DNA of 64,000 nucleotides, from positions 2,180,167-2,244,166 of the forward strand of contig CAJINV010000010.1 of assembly GCA_905178155.1 (NCBI GenBank). The letters run 5' to 3'. Of this stretch, positions 44,201 through 52,579 are shown piece after piece (the first letter of the stretch is position 1; each line of letters opens with the position of its first letter). Under the pieces are notes generated by a model. It saw only the letters and a program-made list of their open reading frames with translations, did no database searches and was not told where the DNA came from. The position numbers were made by a program, and so were the translations under genes. Origin of the DNA: Amoebophrya sp. A120 (lineage: Eukaryota; Sar; Dinophyceae; Syndiniales; Amoebophryaceae).

Positions 44201-44635
44201 GGGGCGCAGGGACTGCGAGGGCGACTGTGGTGAGAATTTTCGGATCTCCGGCGAGCGCTTGAAGGAAACTTTTTTGTCACCTCGGGACAAAGATGAACTG
44301 GCCGCTCGAGCCCGCCTCGGCGGGGTAGGCGGGCGCGGAAACATGTCCTTGCCTTGCACTTTGGCCATGATGTCTGACACCTTCTTGGAGGCACCGACGG
44401 GGAGGAGCGGCGCAGGTCCTAGCACCTCCGCCAGCTTGTTCTCGACTGGCGGCGGCGTCGTAATTTTCGGCTTCTTGGATGGCGGACCAGCAGCAACACT
44501 TCTCCTCAAGATCGGCGCCAGAGGGCGCAGCGGCGGAGGCTGCGGAAGCCCCGATTTCTCGGCGGCTGATTTCCGGGCTGGAGACGAAGGAGGTGCCGCT
44601 GCGCGACGCGGTGAAGACGAGCTACGTTCCGACAT
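41279..44635 (-). CDS. Reverse transcriptase-RNase H polyprotein of the DIRS-order element
   Basis: 1,118 codons from ATG 44635. Residues 1-250 are Pro/Ser-rich and basic. The RT region follows: KPRSCIDLRRNNKRLI near 500, motif A DLKSFYYQCAIDD near 585, motif B-like CCLFGSLASVMQC near 710, motif C LLFIDDIHGLS with the catalytic Asp pair near 740, then FPKKESQNIQKLIVVLGLGY. RNase H has its acidic residues in YTDAS (about 911), AVLEVLAA, HCDNLGA and ADLLTR (about 1057). Between motifs A and B there is a Ser/Lys-rich insertion of about 95 residues. The ORF is the last of four on the coding strand, 190 bp before repeat A1. It copies the element RNA to DNA; the frame is intact. Confidence 0.9.
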   Translation of the reverse strand: MSERSSSSPRRAAAPPSSPARKSAAEKSGLPQPPPLRPLAPILRRSVAAGPPSKKPKITTPPPVENKLAEVLGPAPLLPVGASKKVSDIMAKVQGKDMFPRPPTPPRRARAASSSLSRGDKKVSFKRSPEIRKFSPQSPSQSLRPVANSPSSSKAKVETSHQQQTLPGRTVSMAIMEPGTHDLRKHVLCNQDPEAEFAPVWNQNVMETPEFNRFIKFQGSAPASDAIADKPIYELLPADAALASSSSGSSAASSSGLSASDLRHRINMDVSRDFGLHAEYLQVTGFAAEYQKLFYPHQLLDKNRARARQLLHDEFTFRAEEKALHKKMKPHCKKLYEGKNFLFFQAGVRRALQAAVHLRDREQEILALLQHLMDGFCSKDDVIPMSGFWQHLAVDEVSQQLSEAHATPVRDYPSAPSHHWAKQKEVQLMYEDAIAMEEKGFWHRQDVNTLVQNKTPYVAAKAFPVYKEKDAFGEPSNPSEKPRSCIDLRRNNKRLIAQEKMRLIGVRSTVSLIERCMSSCVASPSQFKWKSTIMGDVATEKQLRENFDAHKNVLATSLHFHHHKVKDDNFSFCPTGWKRDLKSFYYQCAIDDPLSNCIWVPLPFRLPKNKKELAAPSSSSSAESEAREHETTPAAASSAPKAQQFSGMVHTPGSEATIASKPSNKAKGKRRQKGKKQSTPRASEHSATNQQTQEGEERDYVLFSSDCCLFGSLASVMQCVSISELFQLVFCCDLFLLVLLFIDDIHGLSRPELCDSDERLLDLWLELSGWRQSFPKKESQNIQKLIVVLGLGYDLNLKIATVFLVVPEVKIIKLRGLRDRFLEEMKTKLQLRTIQSFAGLFRHITQMSNHLSYLARGFNVWCTESEFPRLVKRPKNRRGLETQARLATAVAERMEPIPISRQNIDRQIVHLYTDASGENFPDVARRIQEGVFDGFEEFQLRVGGFLVGTHTHGAFKAHLTQVPPQCRIDGDDPSAKGSFCIAVLEVLAARIAVEYFRDQLKGKMVIIHCDNLGACFNLGRNNSRNILVQRLSVSFHLLARQLDCQFYFAWLCSAHNIADLLTRPSIEHRLREAFPHTNMHELSNQQLQNPHLWGVHANSPNLIDVEEPEITLPAYAGA

Positions 44636-44639
44636 GAAG

Positions 44640-45350
44640 GTGGAAGTTGCTTTGTTCTATTCACAAATAGCAGTCACTTGAAATAGAGCGATAGGTAGAG
44701 CGCTTAGTACAAATGAAAGAAAGAAGTGAAAAATTTGTAATGTGAAAAACTAGTTTGAAGTATTTTTTTTTTTTTTGCAAGTAAAAAGAAGACGGTAAAG
44801 AGCACGATAATGTTAGTAAAGTCAGGAATCTTATTCGCACAACGGGGTAGTCCACGTACACCGGAGGACCTGTTGGTATTGAAGTCGCGGAAAGTAGGCA
44901 CCGTTTCCGATTACCCGCTTATTCTTGGCGCGCTTCACGAGGACGTGGACCGAGAGCTGTACGAAGTCGAACAGAAAAATATCGTCGTGCGAGACGCGCG
45001 TCCATGCTGGAGAGCATAGCACCTAGGTTTTTTATTTGTTCATCATTCACTCAAAAAGAAGTAGTAGTTTCAGTACGATCCGATTGCATGGCTGCTGTGT
45101 ACGAACCGAGCACGAGTTGTTATTTTGCACGAGTAGTTGTATGGACGAGCGTAATACTCTTTGGCAGACCGCAAGTTCGAAACGAAACGTAGTACTTTGG
45201 CATTGCAAATCCTACAGACCTAGAGGCGTTTTCCGCGTTCCCGCTAGAAAAGCTTTAAACCCCCAGACGGAGTTTATTAAAAAGGACAAGACTTAAGACG
45301 TATAAGAAATTGGACCCTTGCGTTACCGCATAGAGCCAAGCGCGGAAATA
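44640..45350. other. Non-coding spacer within the retrotransposon
   Basis: About 700 bp between the RT-RNase H and CCCH ORFs. A plus-strand frame at 44810-45019 (69 codons, MLVKSGILFAQRGSPRTPED...) is opposite to all other element ORFs and overlaps minus frames; not called. Poly-A/T runs occur near 44765. It could hold a promoter or splice signals for the RT ORF, but none is recognisable. Confidence 0.4.
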
Positions 45351-45355
45351 CTAAC

Positions 45356-46192
45356 TTAGTCAGAATTCGAAGCGAATTTCTTCATCTGCTCGTCTGTCAG
45401 CCCTAGGCGGAAATTGCGATTTACGGCCTTGATGCGGCCAATCGGAGCCTTGTGCAAGTCCGAGCACTTGTTTCCCTTGGAGCACTTGCCACGAAGGTGG
45501 TTGACGCAAACACGGTCAGTTGCCTTGCTCGTGGTCGTACGAGTGGTATTAGTACGGCCTGTGTCGACGCGGCGCCTTTTAATCTGAGAACCAGCAGGAG
45601 AATCATCAGTGAAAAAAGTACTCAAACGCCGCTCCATGTGCAGGTTAGTCTGGAACTGCATGCGGGCCTGGGCCGTGATCGCGAGAGTGCACTTGCGCTG
45701 GTATCGCGTGTTCGCCGGGTCATCCGCCACCACGGGGAGGTTGTTCGGCTCCAGAGAGTCCTGCAGAGCCTGGAAAAAGAGTTCTGCAACTTTGTTCACT
45801 TCCAGAGCGGCGGGAGCCTCCTTGGGCGTCGACCCGCAAGAATCCGGCATCGCGGGGAAGAGGGCGTTCTGGATCATGTCCACCATGAGGCGGTATTGCG
45901 CGTCGTTTGTGATCTGCAGGGCACGGAGCAACGTGCACATTTCCATCGGAGTCATGCGGCAGGAGGGAGGACAGGTAGCTTTGAGGACGTCGTGGAGGCG
46001 CTCGTTGGCAAGTAATTCGGTGCCGAACCTGAATTTCTTACCATCGATTTTCGTACCGCAGTTTGCGGCTTGCACTCGGAGCAACTCTGCTTGCTCCTCC
46101 GTGAGGACGCCAACACCTAACTCAGCTGCCTGCTGCTGCTGCTGCTGCAAGACCGCGATAGCGGCATCACCTGCTGCTGCTCCTGCTGCCAT
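45356..46192 (-). CDS. CCCH zinc-finger protein of the retrotransposon (Gag-like?)
   Basis: 278 codons from ATG 46192. N-terminus Ala/Gln-rich (AVLQQQQQQAAELGVGVLTE). The middle is helical (NERLHDVLKATCPPSCRMTP, YRLMVDMIQNALF). A basic stretch (SQIKRRRVDTGRTNTTRTTT) precedes one finger, CVNHLRGKCSKGNKCSDLH, with spacing C-x7-C-x5-C-x3-H at about residues 226-245. CCCH fingers usually bind RNA, so a nucleocapsid-like role is the natural guess. Retroelement Gag proteins more often use CCHC knuckles. The frame is intact and sits between the recombinase and RT ORFs. Confidence 0.8.
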   Translation of the reverse strand: MAAGAAAGDAAIAVLQQQQQQAAELGVGVLTEEQAELLRVQAANCGTKIDGKKFRFGTELLANERLHDVLKATCPPSCRMTPMEMCTLLRALQITNDAQYRLMVDMIQNALFPAMPDSCGSTPKEAPAALEVNKVAELFFQALQDSLEPNNLPVVADDPANTRYQRKCTLAITAQARMQFQTNLHMERRLSTFFTDDSPAGSQIKRRRVDTGRTNTTRTTTSKATDRVCVNHLRGKCSKGNKCSDLHKAPIGRIKAVNRNFRLGLTDEQMKKFASNSD

Positions 46193-46194
46193 TT

Positions 46195-46665
46195 TGATCT
46201 GGGGGTGTGTAAGAAGTTAATCTACGCGCAAAAGAATACTACTTCGTGAAGATGGAGACTTTTTGACAAAAAACACAGGTAGGGTGTTTCTGAACAAAAA
46301 AGCGAGGGCCCTGTGAGGTAAACATTTTTTGGGAAAAAGAGATTCTCTACGAGGCAGCGACAGCTGAAGAGCAGAAAACATGGTCCCAGGGCAGAGAGTT
46401 CACGTCCAACGAAGTGCATTTAATTTTTTGCTTGTAGAAACCGAGATGTTTTCCCTCAGACAGATCGATTTGAGTGTTGGCACGCTGTTGAATTTTTTGT
46501 GATACGAGTTGAACAAATGCCGGCCAGAGAAAACAGAGTCTTTTGGTCTGAAATTTTTGATCGGACCACAATGACAATTGAGATTTATTCCCGAGGTGTC
46601 ATAAAAAACAACAGAGAACTCTCGCTTCCGCGATGAGTTTCCTCAAGAAAATTCACATTGAACTT
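46195..46665. other. Non-coding spacer within the retrotransposon
   Basis: About 470 bp between the recombinase stop and the CCCH ORF start. Short frames only; nothing recognisable. Confidence 0.4.
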
Positions 46666-46668
46666 TCT

Positions 46669-48969
46669 TTACAGCCGTGGGGTGATGCTCAGAAATTTTT
46701 CCTCATTAGGGAGGAGGCGGGGCTCATCCCCTTCTCGCACTTCTTCCGGATTTCTATATTCGAAGAAACCGTCTGACAAGGTTTGCGGGTTTCGCATACG
46801 ATCCCGCTGGAGCGTAGTCTTCTTGAAGCACCAAGTCTTGAGGTAGAAATCGGAATTCGTGGCGAGGCGTTTTGTCCAATCGTATTCTTGCGTTGGTCCA
46901 AAATGCAGTTGTCGTAGTCGCGGCCAGAAGATAGTCGTGCTGTCGGGGTAGTTGCGACTGAGCCCGACATATCCCTCGGTAGTGGTAGCTGCATCATGTC
47001 GCGACATTCTGCGGAGGTCCATCAATTTCATACCTCCCTCGGCGGCCGATTGTATGCCCCCTATCCGGAGACTATGACCACCGAAATTATCGGAGGAAAG
47101 ACCGCCCACTTCGGAGATGAAGTCACTGTTTTCGAGCATGTTCCAACTGTCCGTAAGAACAAGCACTTCCTTCAAAGCAGCCTTCAGCCGGGGCACGGGC
47201 CATCTACGAAAGTAGAGCCATTCCGCTGCGGAAATTCCGCACGTAGGACAAATTCTGCATTCCAAGTGGTTCTTCGGGTCGTTTTCCGCGGGCTCCACTA
47301 AGGGAGCATAGGGGCAGCTGCACCCTAGCATAAAACCCTCGCGGCGGTGTCCCGTGCCGTTTGTTTTCGACGAAAAAATGCAATATTCCACACTGTTGCC
47401 GTTCGAAAGTCGACGTGTACTTGGAATATCGTCGATGCGCAGAAATGCGAACCAGACCACGACCATCAAGCGACAGAACCGTATCGGATGGACGCCGGAA
47501 GAAGAAGTTGTAGCCCCGACCTGTTGGATCTTGAACTGCTGGCAGGCTTGGATTATCAAGATCAGGTGCGACAGCCTGATGCCGGTTTTCTGCTGTGGTG
47601 GCGAGCGGGCTTTCGTCAACGCTTTGAAATGCGTATGGTACTCGGACCGCATCTCGAACGTAAACGTTTTATGATTACAAAGCAGGTTCTTAATGTACGA
47701 GAAGTTGGTGCACCGGGACTGCTTTGCCGACTTCAGCTTCAAGAAATACGCACAGCAAATCCGCATGGAATAGCTGGATACGCTGTCTGGCAGTGGGCAC
47801 AGGTCGCAATATTTCAGCAGACGGATGTACCTCACCTGCAGTTGTTTGCGGTACAGCCCCTGGGACTTGTTGTTCCGAAGGAAGGTCTCGTTGTAGATTT
47901 TTAAGGTGTCGGAAATTTGTTCCTCGGAGAGCTGGGCGACTGCATCAGAAAGGGGAGGGTGGAGAGGTGGGTCCTGACCTGCAGGATCCTCTTTCAAAAC
48001 TAATATCCTCATGAACTCCAGGGCTTCCGCCTCCGGTAGTTCTTCCTCCTCCACTACGACGCGGCTCGCTAAATCCTTCTGCTCTTCGATTTCCGACATG
48101 AGCTGCAGCTTCCGCTTGAAACTATTGTCGTTCTTGAGTTGTTGGAAAGAAACCAAGGCGCCACTACTGTTGTCCGAGACCACGCGTGCTTCACGTGGTG
48201 CCTCCTTGTAGGGGACAAAGGTAGAGAAAGACGTCGGCTCCTTGTTGATTTTTTCTTGCGGAAAGTAAAAAGCAACATCTGCTGGATCTATGATGCCGTC
48301 GTCCGCCGGGGCCGCTAAATCTTCTGATTGGAACAACCCCAAGTCCCGCTGCGGTTGTGGTTGGGGCTGCCTAAATGCGCTGGAAGAAGAAGATGATGCG
48401 GAGGACGAGGAAGTGAAGTTGATCTGCGAGCGGTCCGCTAATTTACTCGAAATAGACATCAACAGGGAAGTGTCCTTCTCCTGAAAAGCCTGAGCCTCAT
48501 CTTCAAACAAAATGGTGGGCACCGGTTTGCTAAGCTTTTGCTTTTTTCGAGGAAGAAGAAATTGCTCTTTCCCCGCGGTCATGGCTCGCGCTTCGTCCCA
48601 AATCGCATCTTTCTCGTTCTGTCGAAGTAGATCAGTAAGTCGCAACCACTTACGGGCAACCGCAAGTTTAATTTTTGGTGAAGGCGGGCAAAGGAGATCC
48701 TCGTCTTCATAATCTACCTCGGTGTCCGCAGAGTCGAAAGATGGGCGACGGGGGCGCTTGACGCGCGTGGCATCGAAAAGCGCAGGCCGAATGAAAGGTC
48801 GCCTCTTAAACTGCTCCTCCAGCAAGAGAAACTCGATGTCGTTGTCTTTTTTCTGTTTCGCAAGGTCTTCTTTTAATTGCTTGTCCCGGAGGTAGTTCGC
48901 AGCTGCTTCTGACTGCAACACAGGAGGGGCTGCGCTCTCCATAGCTGAGAGATACGAAAGCCACGACAT
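46669..48969 (-). CDS. Tyrosine recombinase of the retrotransposon
   Basis: 766 codons from ATG 48969. Residues 1-350 are charged and low-complexity with coiled-coil character. A core-binding-like helical region follows (SDAVAQLSEEQISDTLKIYN, YMKNLL-type helices near 430). The catalytic domain has Arg I in VVVWFAFLRIDDIPSTRR (about 510), the H-x-x-R motif in GGHSLRIGGIQSAAEGG (about 631), a later His in RRMSRHDAATT (about 656) and the Tyr nucleophile in TEGYVGLS (about 665). All catalytic residues are present. The family joins the circular DNA copy to the target. A C-terminal tail of about 100 residues follows the Tyr. The start lies 7 bp after the stop of the preceding ORF, suggesting shared translation from one RNA. 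Confidence 0.9.
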   Translation of the reverse strand: MSWLSYLSAMESAAPPVLQSEAAANYLRDKQLKEDLAKQKKDNDIEFLLLEEQFKRRPFIRPALFDATRVKRPRRPSFDSADTEVDYEDEDLLCPPSPKIKLAVARKWLRLTDLLRQNEKDAIWDEARAMTAGKEQFLLPRKKQKLSKPVPTILFEDEAQAFQEKDTSLLMSISSKLADRSQINFTSSSSASSSSSSAFRQPQPQPQRDLGLFQSEDLAAPADDGIIDPADVAFYFPQEKINKEPTSFSTFVPYKEAPREARVVSDNSSGALVSFQQLKNDNSFKRKLQLMSEIEEQKDLASRVVVEEEELPEAEALEFMRILVLKEDPAGQDPPLHPPLSDAVAQLSEEQISDTLKIYNETFLRNNKSQGLYRKQLQVRYIRLLKYCDLCPLPDSVSSYSMRICCAYFLKLKSAKQSRCTNFSYIKNLLCNHKTFTFEMRSEYHTHFKALTKARSPPQQKTGIRLSHLILIIQACQQFKIQQVGATTSSSGVHPIRFCRLMVVVWFAFLRIDDIPSTRRLSNGNSVEYCIFSSKTNGTGHRREGFMLGCSCPYAPLVEPAENDPKNHLECRICPTCGISAAEWLYFRRWPVPRLKAALKEVLVLTDSWNMLENSDFISEVGGLSSDNFGGHSLRIGGIQSAAEGGMKLMDLRRMSRHDAATTTEGYVGLSRNYPDSTTIFWPRLRQLHFGPTQEYDWTKRLATNSDFYLKTWCFKKTTLQRDRMRNPQTLSDGFFEYRNPEEVREGDEPRLLPNEEKFLSITPRL

Positions 48970-48976
48970 CTTGGAT

Positions 48977-50173
48977 TTAGACCGGTGCCTGCTGGAGGGG
49001 GAACGGCGCTCCTAGGTGGGCGATTACTACTCGGATCACACAGTCGTGAATGCTATCCTGCTCGTCAATGGGTTGGAAGTCTGGGTGGGCCTCGAACTCC
49101 GTTCTCGTACCACAGTTAACCAACCAAAGCGAGCCGTCGTTGCGGCGATCAAATCCCGCCCCAAAGGAAGCCTCCTCGCTGACCGTGTACTGCGTGTCCA
49201 CGTCCGCGCAGCACGAGAAAAGCTCCCGGCTCGCTACCGGGTCGTGCCAGTCGAAACCCGCGCTACGCACCAATTGTCTCTGGAACTTCAAGTTGTGTGC
49301 CAATCTTGGCTCCAGCAGGTGGCTAGGCAGGTTGCACGGGCTGGTGAACAAGTCTGGATCGAAAAACTCCGTAAGCTGCTCCACCACTTGCGAGTAGCGG
49401 TAGTACGGCTGCTGGGAAAAGCGGAAAAAATCCGCGTCCGGAAAATCCAAACAGCAATCGAACGGGCGCAAGGTGGTGTCGCCCGTTTTTGCGTACAGCT
49501 TTCCCAACACGTAATCGTACGCCAGCTGCGCCAGAACTGATCCGACACAGGTGCTGCACTGCAAAAAACGCTTGATTTGCGTTTGCGTGAAATCTCTGAT
49601 ACAAAAAGTAACGTAACCCGCCAGGATGTACGGGTTTGTCGGGTGGAAAGCTGTAGCAGCTGCTGTGGCGGTATTCGCCTTGTTCTGCGGGCGCGGGACT
49701 TGGAACACTACTAAGCACCTCACAAAGCAGGTGCTGATTGTTCGGATGAAGAAGATTCCGTCGGTAGTCTGGTGTTCCCGCGGCGAATGCACCTTTTCCA
49801 ACGCGAGTTTGACTCTGCGAAGGCAGCGGTGCTGGTGCAAAAATTCTGTACCGTTGTTGTACGGCGCCGTATTCAACTCGCACTGGAAAGGGACGTCCGC
49901 AATGGTGTTGCAGGAACAGAAGATGGAGTCCGGGCGGGGTGGTGGGTTATCTTGGGAATACACGTGGTTAGTTTCGCCTCTAGGAAAAATGTGTTCGTTT
50001 TCCGTAAATTCAACTGATACTACTTTAAAATATAACGGGCAAGTAAGAAAACCCTGCGAATCGTGAGTACTATCCGAGCGAGTCGAGTCTCTAGCTTCGT
50101 GACGTCTGGGTATAGGGTTTTCTTTAGCGTTATCCGCGTGGAAGTTCACAGAACTAATGTCCGAGAGCGACAT
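48977..50173 (-). CDS. ORF1 of the retrotransposon, unknown, His/Cys-rich
   Basis: 398 codons from ATG 50173, first ORF on the coding strand, 92 bp inside repeat B1. It contains conserved-looking, non-repetitive segments: NPYILAGYVTFCIRDFTQTQ, QCSTCVGSVLAQLAYDYVLG, LRPFDCCLDFPDADFFRFSQ and SLWLVNCGTRTEFEAHPDFQ. Many Cys, His, Phe and Tyr residues suggest a folded, perhaps metal-binding domain, with no match to Gag, RT, protease or methyltransferase motifs. A structural (Gag) role is possible by position. The frame is intact. Confidence 0.75.
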   Translation of the reverse strand: MSLSDISSVNFHADNAKENPIPRRHEARDSTRSDSTHDSQGFLTCPLYFKVVSVEFTENEHIFPRGETNHVYSQDNPPPRPDSIFCSCNTIADVPFQCELNTAPYNNGTEFLHQHRCLRRVKLALEKVHSPREHQTTDGIFFIRTISTCFVRCLVVFQVPRPQNKANTATAAATAFHPTNPYILAGYVTFCIRDFTQTQIKRFLQCSTCVGSVLAQLAYDYVLGKLYAKTGDTTLRPFDCCLDFPDADFFRFSQQPYYRYSQVVEQLTEFFDPDLFTSPCNLPSHLLEPRLAHNLKFQRQLVRSAGFDWHDPVASRELFSCCADVDTQYTVSEEASFGAGFDRRNDGSLWLVNCGTRTEFEAHPDFQPIDEQDSIHDCVIRVVIAHLGAPFPLQQAPV

Positions 50174-50264
50174 CTTTTTGCACCAAAAAACTCATCTAAA
50201 TTGAGACTGTCAATTTTTTGAATGGGTGGGAATTCGTCAAAAGGACGCATTCAAGAAGGGTGGG

Positions 50265-50376
50265 CTGAAAAAATAGAGCTTCAGCAAGGCCCCCCATTGA
50301 AGAGGGGGTAGGGCAGAAGCGGTAGATGTTCCTTACCCTTAGGTCGTGAATGCTAGAATTTAAAGATCACCTATAA
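50265..50376. repeat. Split direct repeat B1
   Basis: 112 bp, one difference from B2 (A for C in CTAGMATTT). It contains CCCCCCATTGAAGAGGGGG, a small hairpin, and ends in TATAA shared with the start of A2. Confidence 0.95.
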
Positions 50377-50758
50377 ATAATTATAACATTCTTCAAACAC
50401 TACGCATTGCACGACGCGAACACCTCCCTTCGAGAACCTTCAACTTCTCTCAGACGCTGCATTGATCTTTCGGTGTTCGTAATGTTTTGACGTGGTAAAC
50501 CGTATTTACCTGGGACAAAATTATTGTTGTGCAAGCAAAGCGCTGCGCATCATTGTTCCATGCGAAAACTGGATCACGTAGGCGCGTTTCCGCTACCAGA
50601 TCGGATTTCGCAAGAGCTCAAAGAGCCTGTTCACCTGGTACAAAAGGGGGACAGCAAGAAAGCAAACATAGTGCATCTAGGGGTGCTAGTTGTACTTGAA
50701 AAGGCGTGGCGAGCCTGCTAGGCGCGGGCTTCGCTCTTTTAAAGTGCGACAAAGATTC
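50372..50758. repeat. Split direct repeat A2
   Basis: 387 bp, one mismatch to A1 (A at 50399 for G at 40726). Overlaps B1 by the five bases TATAA. Confidence 0.95.
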
Positions 50759-51232
50759 TCGTTGCTCACACAACAAAGAGACTCATAGTAAGAGCGCTTA
50801 GTACCATAGTAAGGAGCAGCGCAGACTGCTACCGTTACATGTTGCCATTGTAACGAATAGCGAAGACTATGAGGGGAGACCGAAAACGCGGAATTTCAAA
50901 ATTTTAATTTTAATCCCAATTGACTGGTGATTAAATTAAAATGCCAGTAGGCTAGCCAAAGCTATTTGAAATTGCGCGGCGGACGACCAAAAAGAAAAGG
51001 GTCGGAGAAAGGGGAGGTGGTGGGAATTCCAGACGGCATGGGCCCCGGACAGGGGGTTAAGGCCAAGAGGGAATTTATTAAAAAGATAAAAATAAAATTC
51101 CACGGAAACCGCGAAATTTTAAAAATTTATTTTTATAAGATCGTGGAGTTCTGGGGAGGGTGGGGACGAACAGTCCGCGCTCACATCGTGGCCAAGGCCA
51201 AAATTTTAACAGATGAGGCAAAGGCCAAGATT
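50759..51232. other. Unique spacer between A2 and B2
   Basis: 474 bp not found elsewhere in the window. AT-rich with TTTAATTTTAAT-type runs. It holds a Lys-rich plus-strand frame (50966-51244, no ATG; ...AKAKILTDEAKAKILKK) that ends exactly in the first bases of B2. I treat it as untranslated leader relative to the minus-strand ORFs. Confidence 0.6.
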
Positions 51233-51344
51233 CTGAAAAAATAGAGCTTCAGCAAGGCCCCCCATTGAAGAGGGGGTAGGGCAGAAGCGGTAGATGTTCC
51301 TTACCCTTAGGTCGTGAATGCTAGCATTTAAAGATCACCTATAA
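51233..51344. repeat. Split direct repeat B2
   Basis: 112 bp copy of B1; the last bases, CCTATAA, form the element's outer border, followed by host CCGAGTGAAG. Confidence 0.95.
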
Positions 51345-51978
51345 CCGAGTGAAGTTCGTTGTACTTAGTTGGTACTTTGCTTGTTCACCTGAAGAAAAGT
51401 TGTAGTGTCCACAACTGGGATATTCTACCCGGCAGAGGGACACGAAAAAAAGGTTGGGAACTGTTGTTGCCTGTTGGGATTTGACCACGAGACGAGATGA
51501 TGTAGCTCTTCTTCGACAAATCACATAATTAAAGGAAATCGATGTTACTGTGTCTGTTTCAGATACTCCTACCATGTAACGACAACGAGTACGAGGAGGA
51601 GGCGGATTATAACAGGCGTGGAAAATGAAAGTCAAATCTTGAAATCCGTCCAAGATGGATTACACAGACTAAAATACTGGGGTGATCGTGATCACGAGCG
51701 AGCAGTAGAAATACAGACGATCCCGATGGGGACGACGAGTTGAGAGCTGTCTTTGCTTGGAACGAGAACGAAACCCACATGCACGAGGATAGTACTTTGC
51801 TTTTTTCTCAACGGTACGGCAACGCCGGGACATTCCACGATCATACATGCAACAAGTCCACGGCCCAAACGTGAACTTCTTAAGTTGTAAACAAAACATA
51901 CGAATTCGAATTCTGGTGTCGCGCATTACTCAAGTACACGAAGGGCTGCCATCACTTCAGGTGAGGAGCAGTTATCGG

Positions 51979-52127
51979 TATCCTGTGCAAAAGTATCGCA
52001 CTCGTAGTAATCGCAAACATGCATTACAAATCTTGCTCTTAAGGCAAAACTGCATTACAAATTTTATTTCTCATGCTGAGGAAATTTGTTATGCATTTAT
52101 ACGACTACGATACTTTTGCAGTTCATA
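51979..52127. mobile_element. Introner element F1 outside a recognised gene
   Basis: 149 bp. Left TATCCTGTGCAAAAGTATCG, right CGATACTTTTGCAGTTCATA; duplication ATCGG at 51974-51978 and 52128-52132. Both strands can be read through after removal: plus gives VRSSYRTIRRIVLDVDELFQ, minus gives VISANSLEQLVDVQNNSSYG. A short gene is likely here but its strand is undecided. Confidence 0.92.
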
Positions 52128-52579
52128 ATCGGACCATACGAAGAATTGTTCTGGACGTCGACGAGCTGTTCCAGACTATTGGCAGAGATGACACAACGTA
52201 GACGAGAACAAGAGAGAGCATGAGTAACGGGAACGGTGGATCAACATTACAAGCTGTGTATTAAGAATCACGTTCTTGAGGTCCTCGGGGTGGATCCTGC
52301 TCTTGCTCTTCTAGATAGTTGCTCTGATTTCAATAAAAGTGTTAATGCGACCGCACCGCAGTAGACTAAAGTCGAATACAGTTATTTCAAATGTTTTATC
52401 ATGCACGATGACCATCTGGTGCTTCTGGTTCGGGTTCTTTTCTATTTCATTCGTACTGCGAGATTGAGGGTTTTCTATCTTCGTCATGATCTTCATGTTC
52501 ATTATGCGGACAGATAATACACAACATATCGTCACTGTGAAAAATCCACGGCAAGGGCAACAACAAGGCAATGATAAAT

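Larger units (their letters stand above)
40699..51344 (-). mobile_element. Tyrosine-recombinase retrotransposon with split direct repeats
   Basis: 10.65 kb. On the plus strand the order is A1 (40699-41085), four minus-strand ORFs, B1 (50265-50376), A2 (50372-50758), a 474-bp spacer, B2 (51233-51344). A copies differ at one base in 387, B copies at one in 112, so insertion was recent. The element begins and ends with TATAA, also shared at the B1/A2 junction, which fits site-specific joining by a tyrosine recombinase through a circle; no longer target duplication is seen. Split direct repeats are known from PAT and Ngaro-type elements of the DIRS order. ORFs encode an unknown protein, a tyrosine recombinase, a CCCH-finger protein and RT-RNase H; all appear intact. 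No integrase, protease or methyltransferase domain is seen. Confidence 0.92.

Noticed and set aside
40699-50758. A repeats as LTRs of an LTR retrotransposon
   Set aside because: The second copy is internal, is followed by a spacer and B2, no DDE integrase or protease is present, and a tyrosine recombinase is encoded.
51847-51900. Resemblance of a plus-strand frame (VHGPNVNFLS) to the start of type II dehydroquinase
   Set aside because: Similarity covers about ten residues; the rest of the enzyme is absent and the strand is uncertain.
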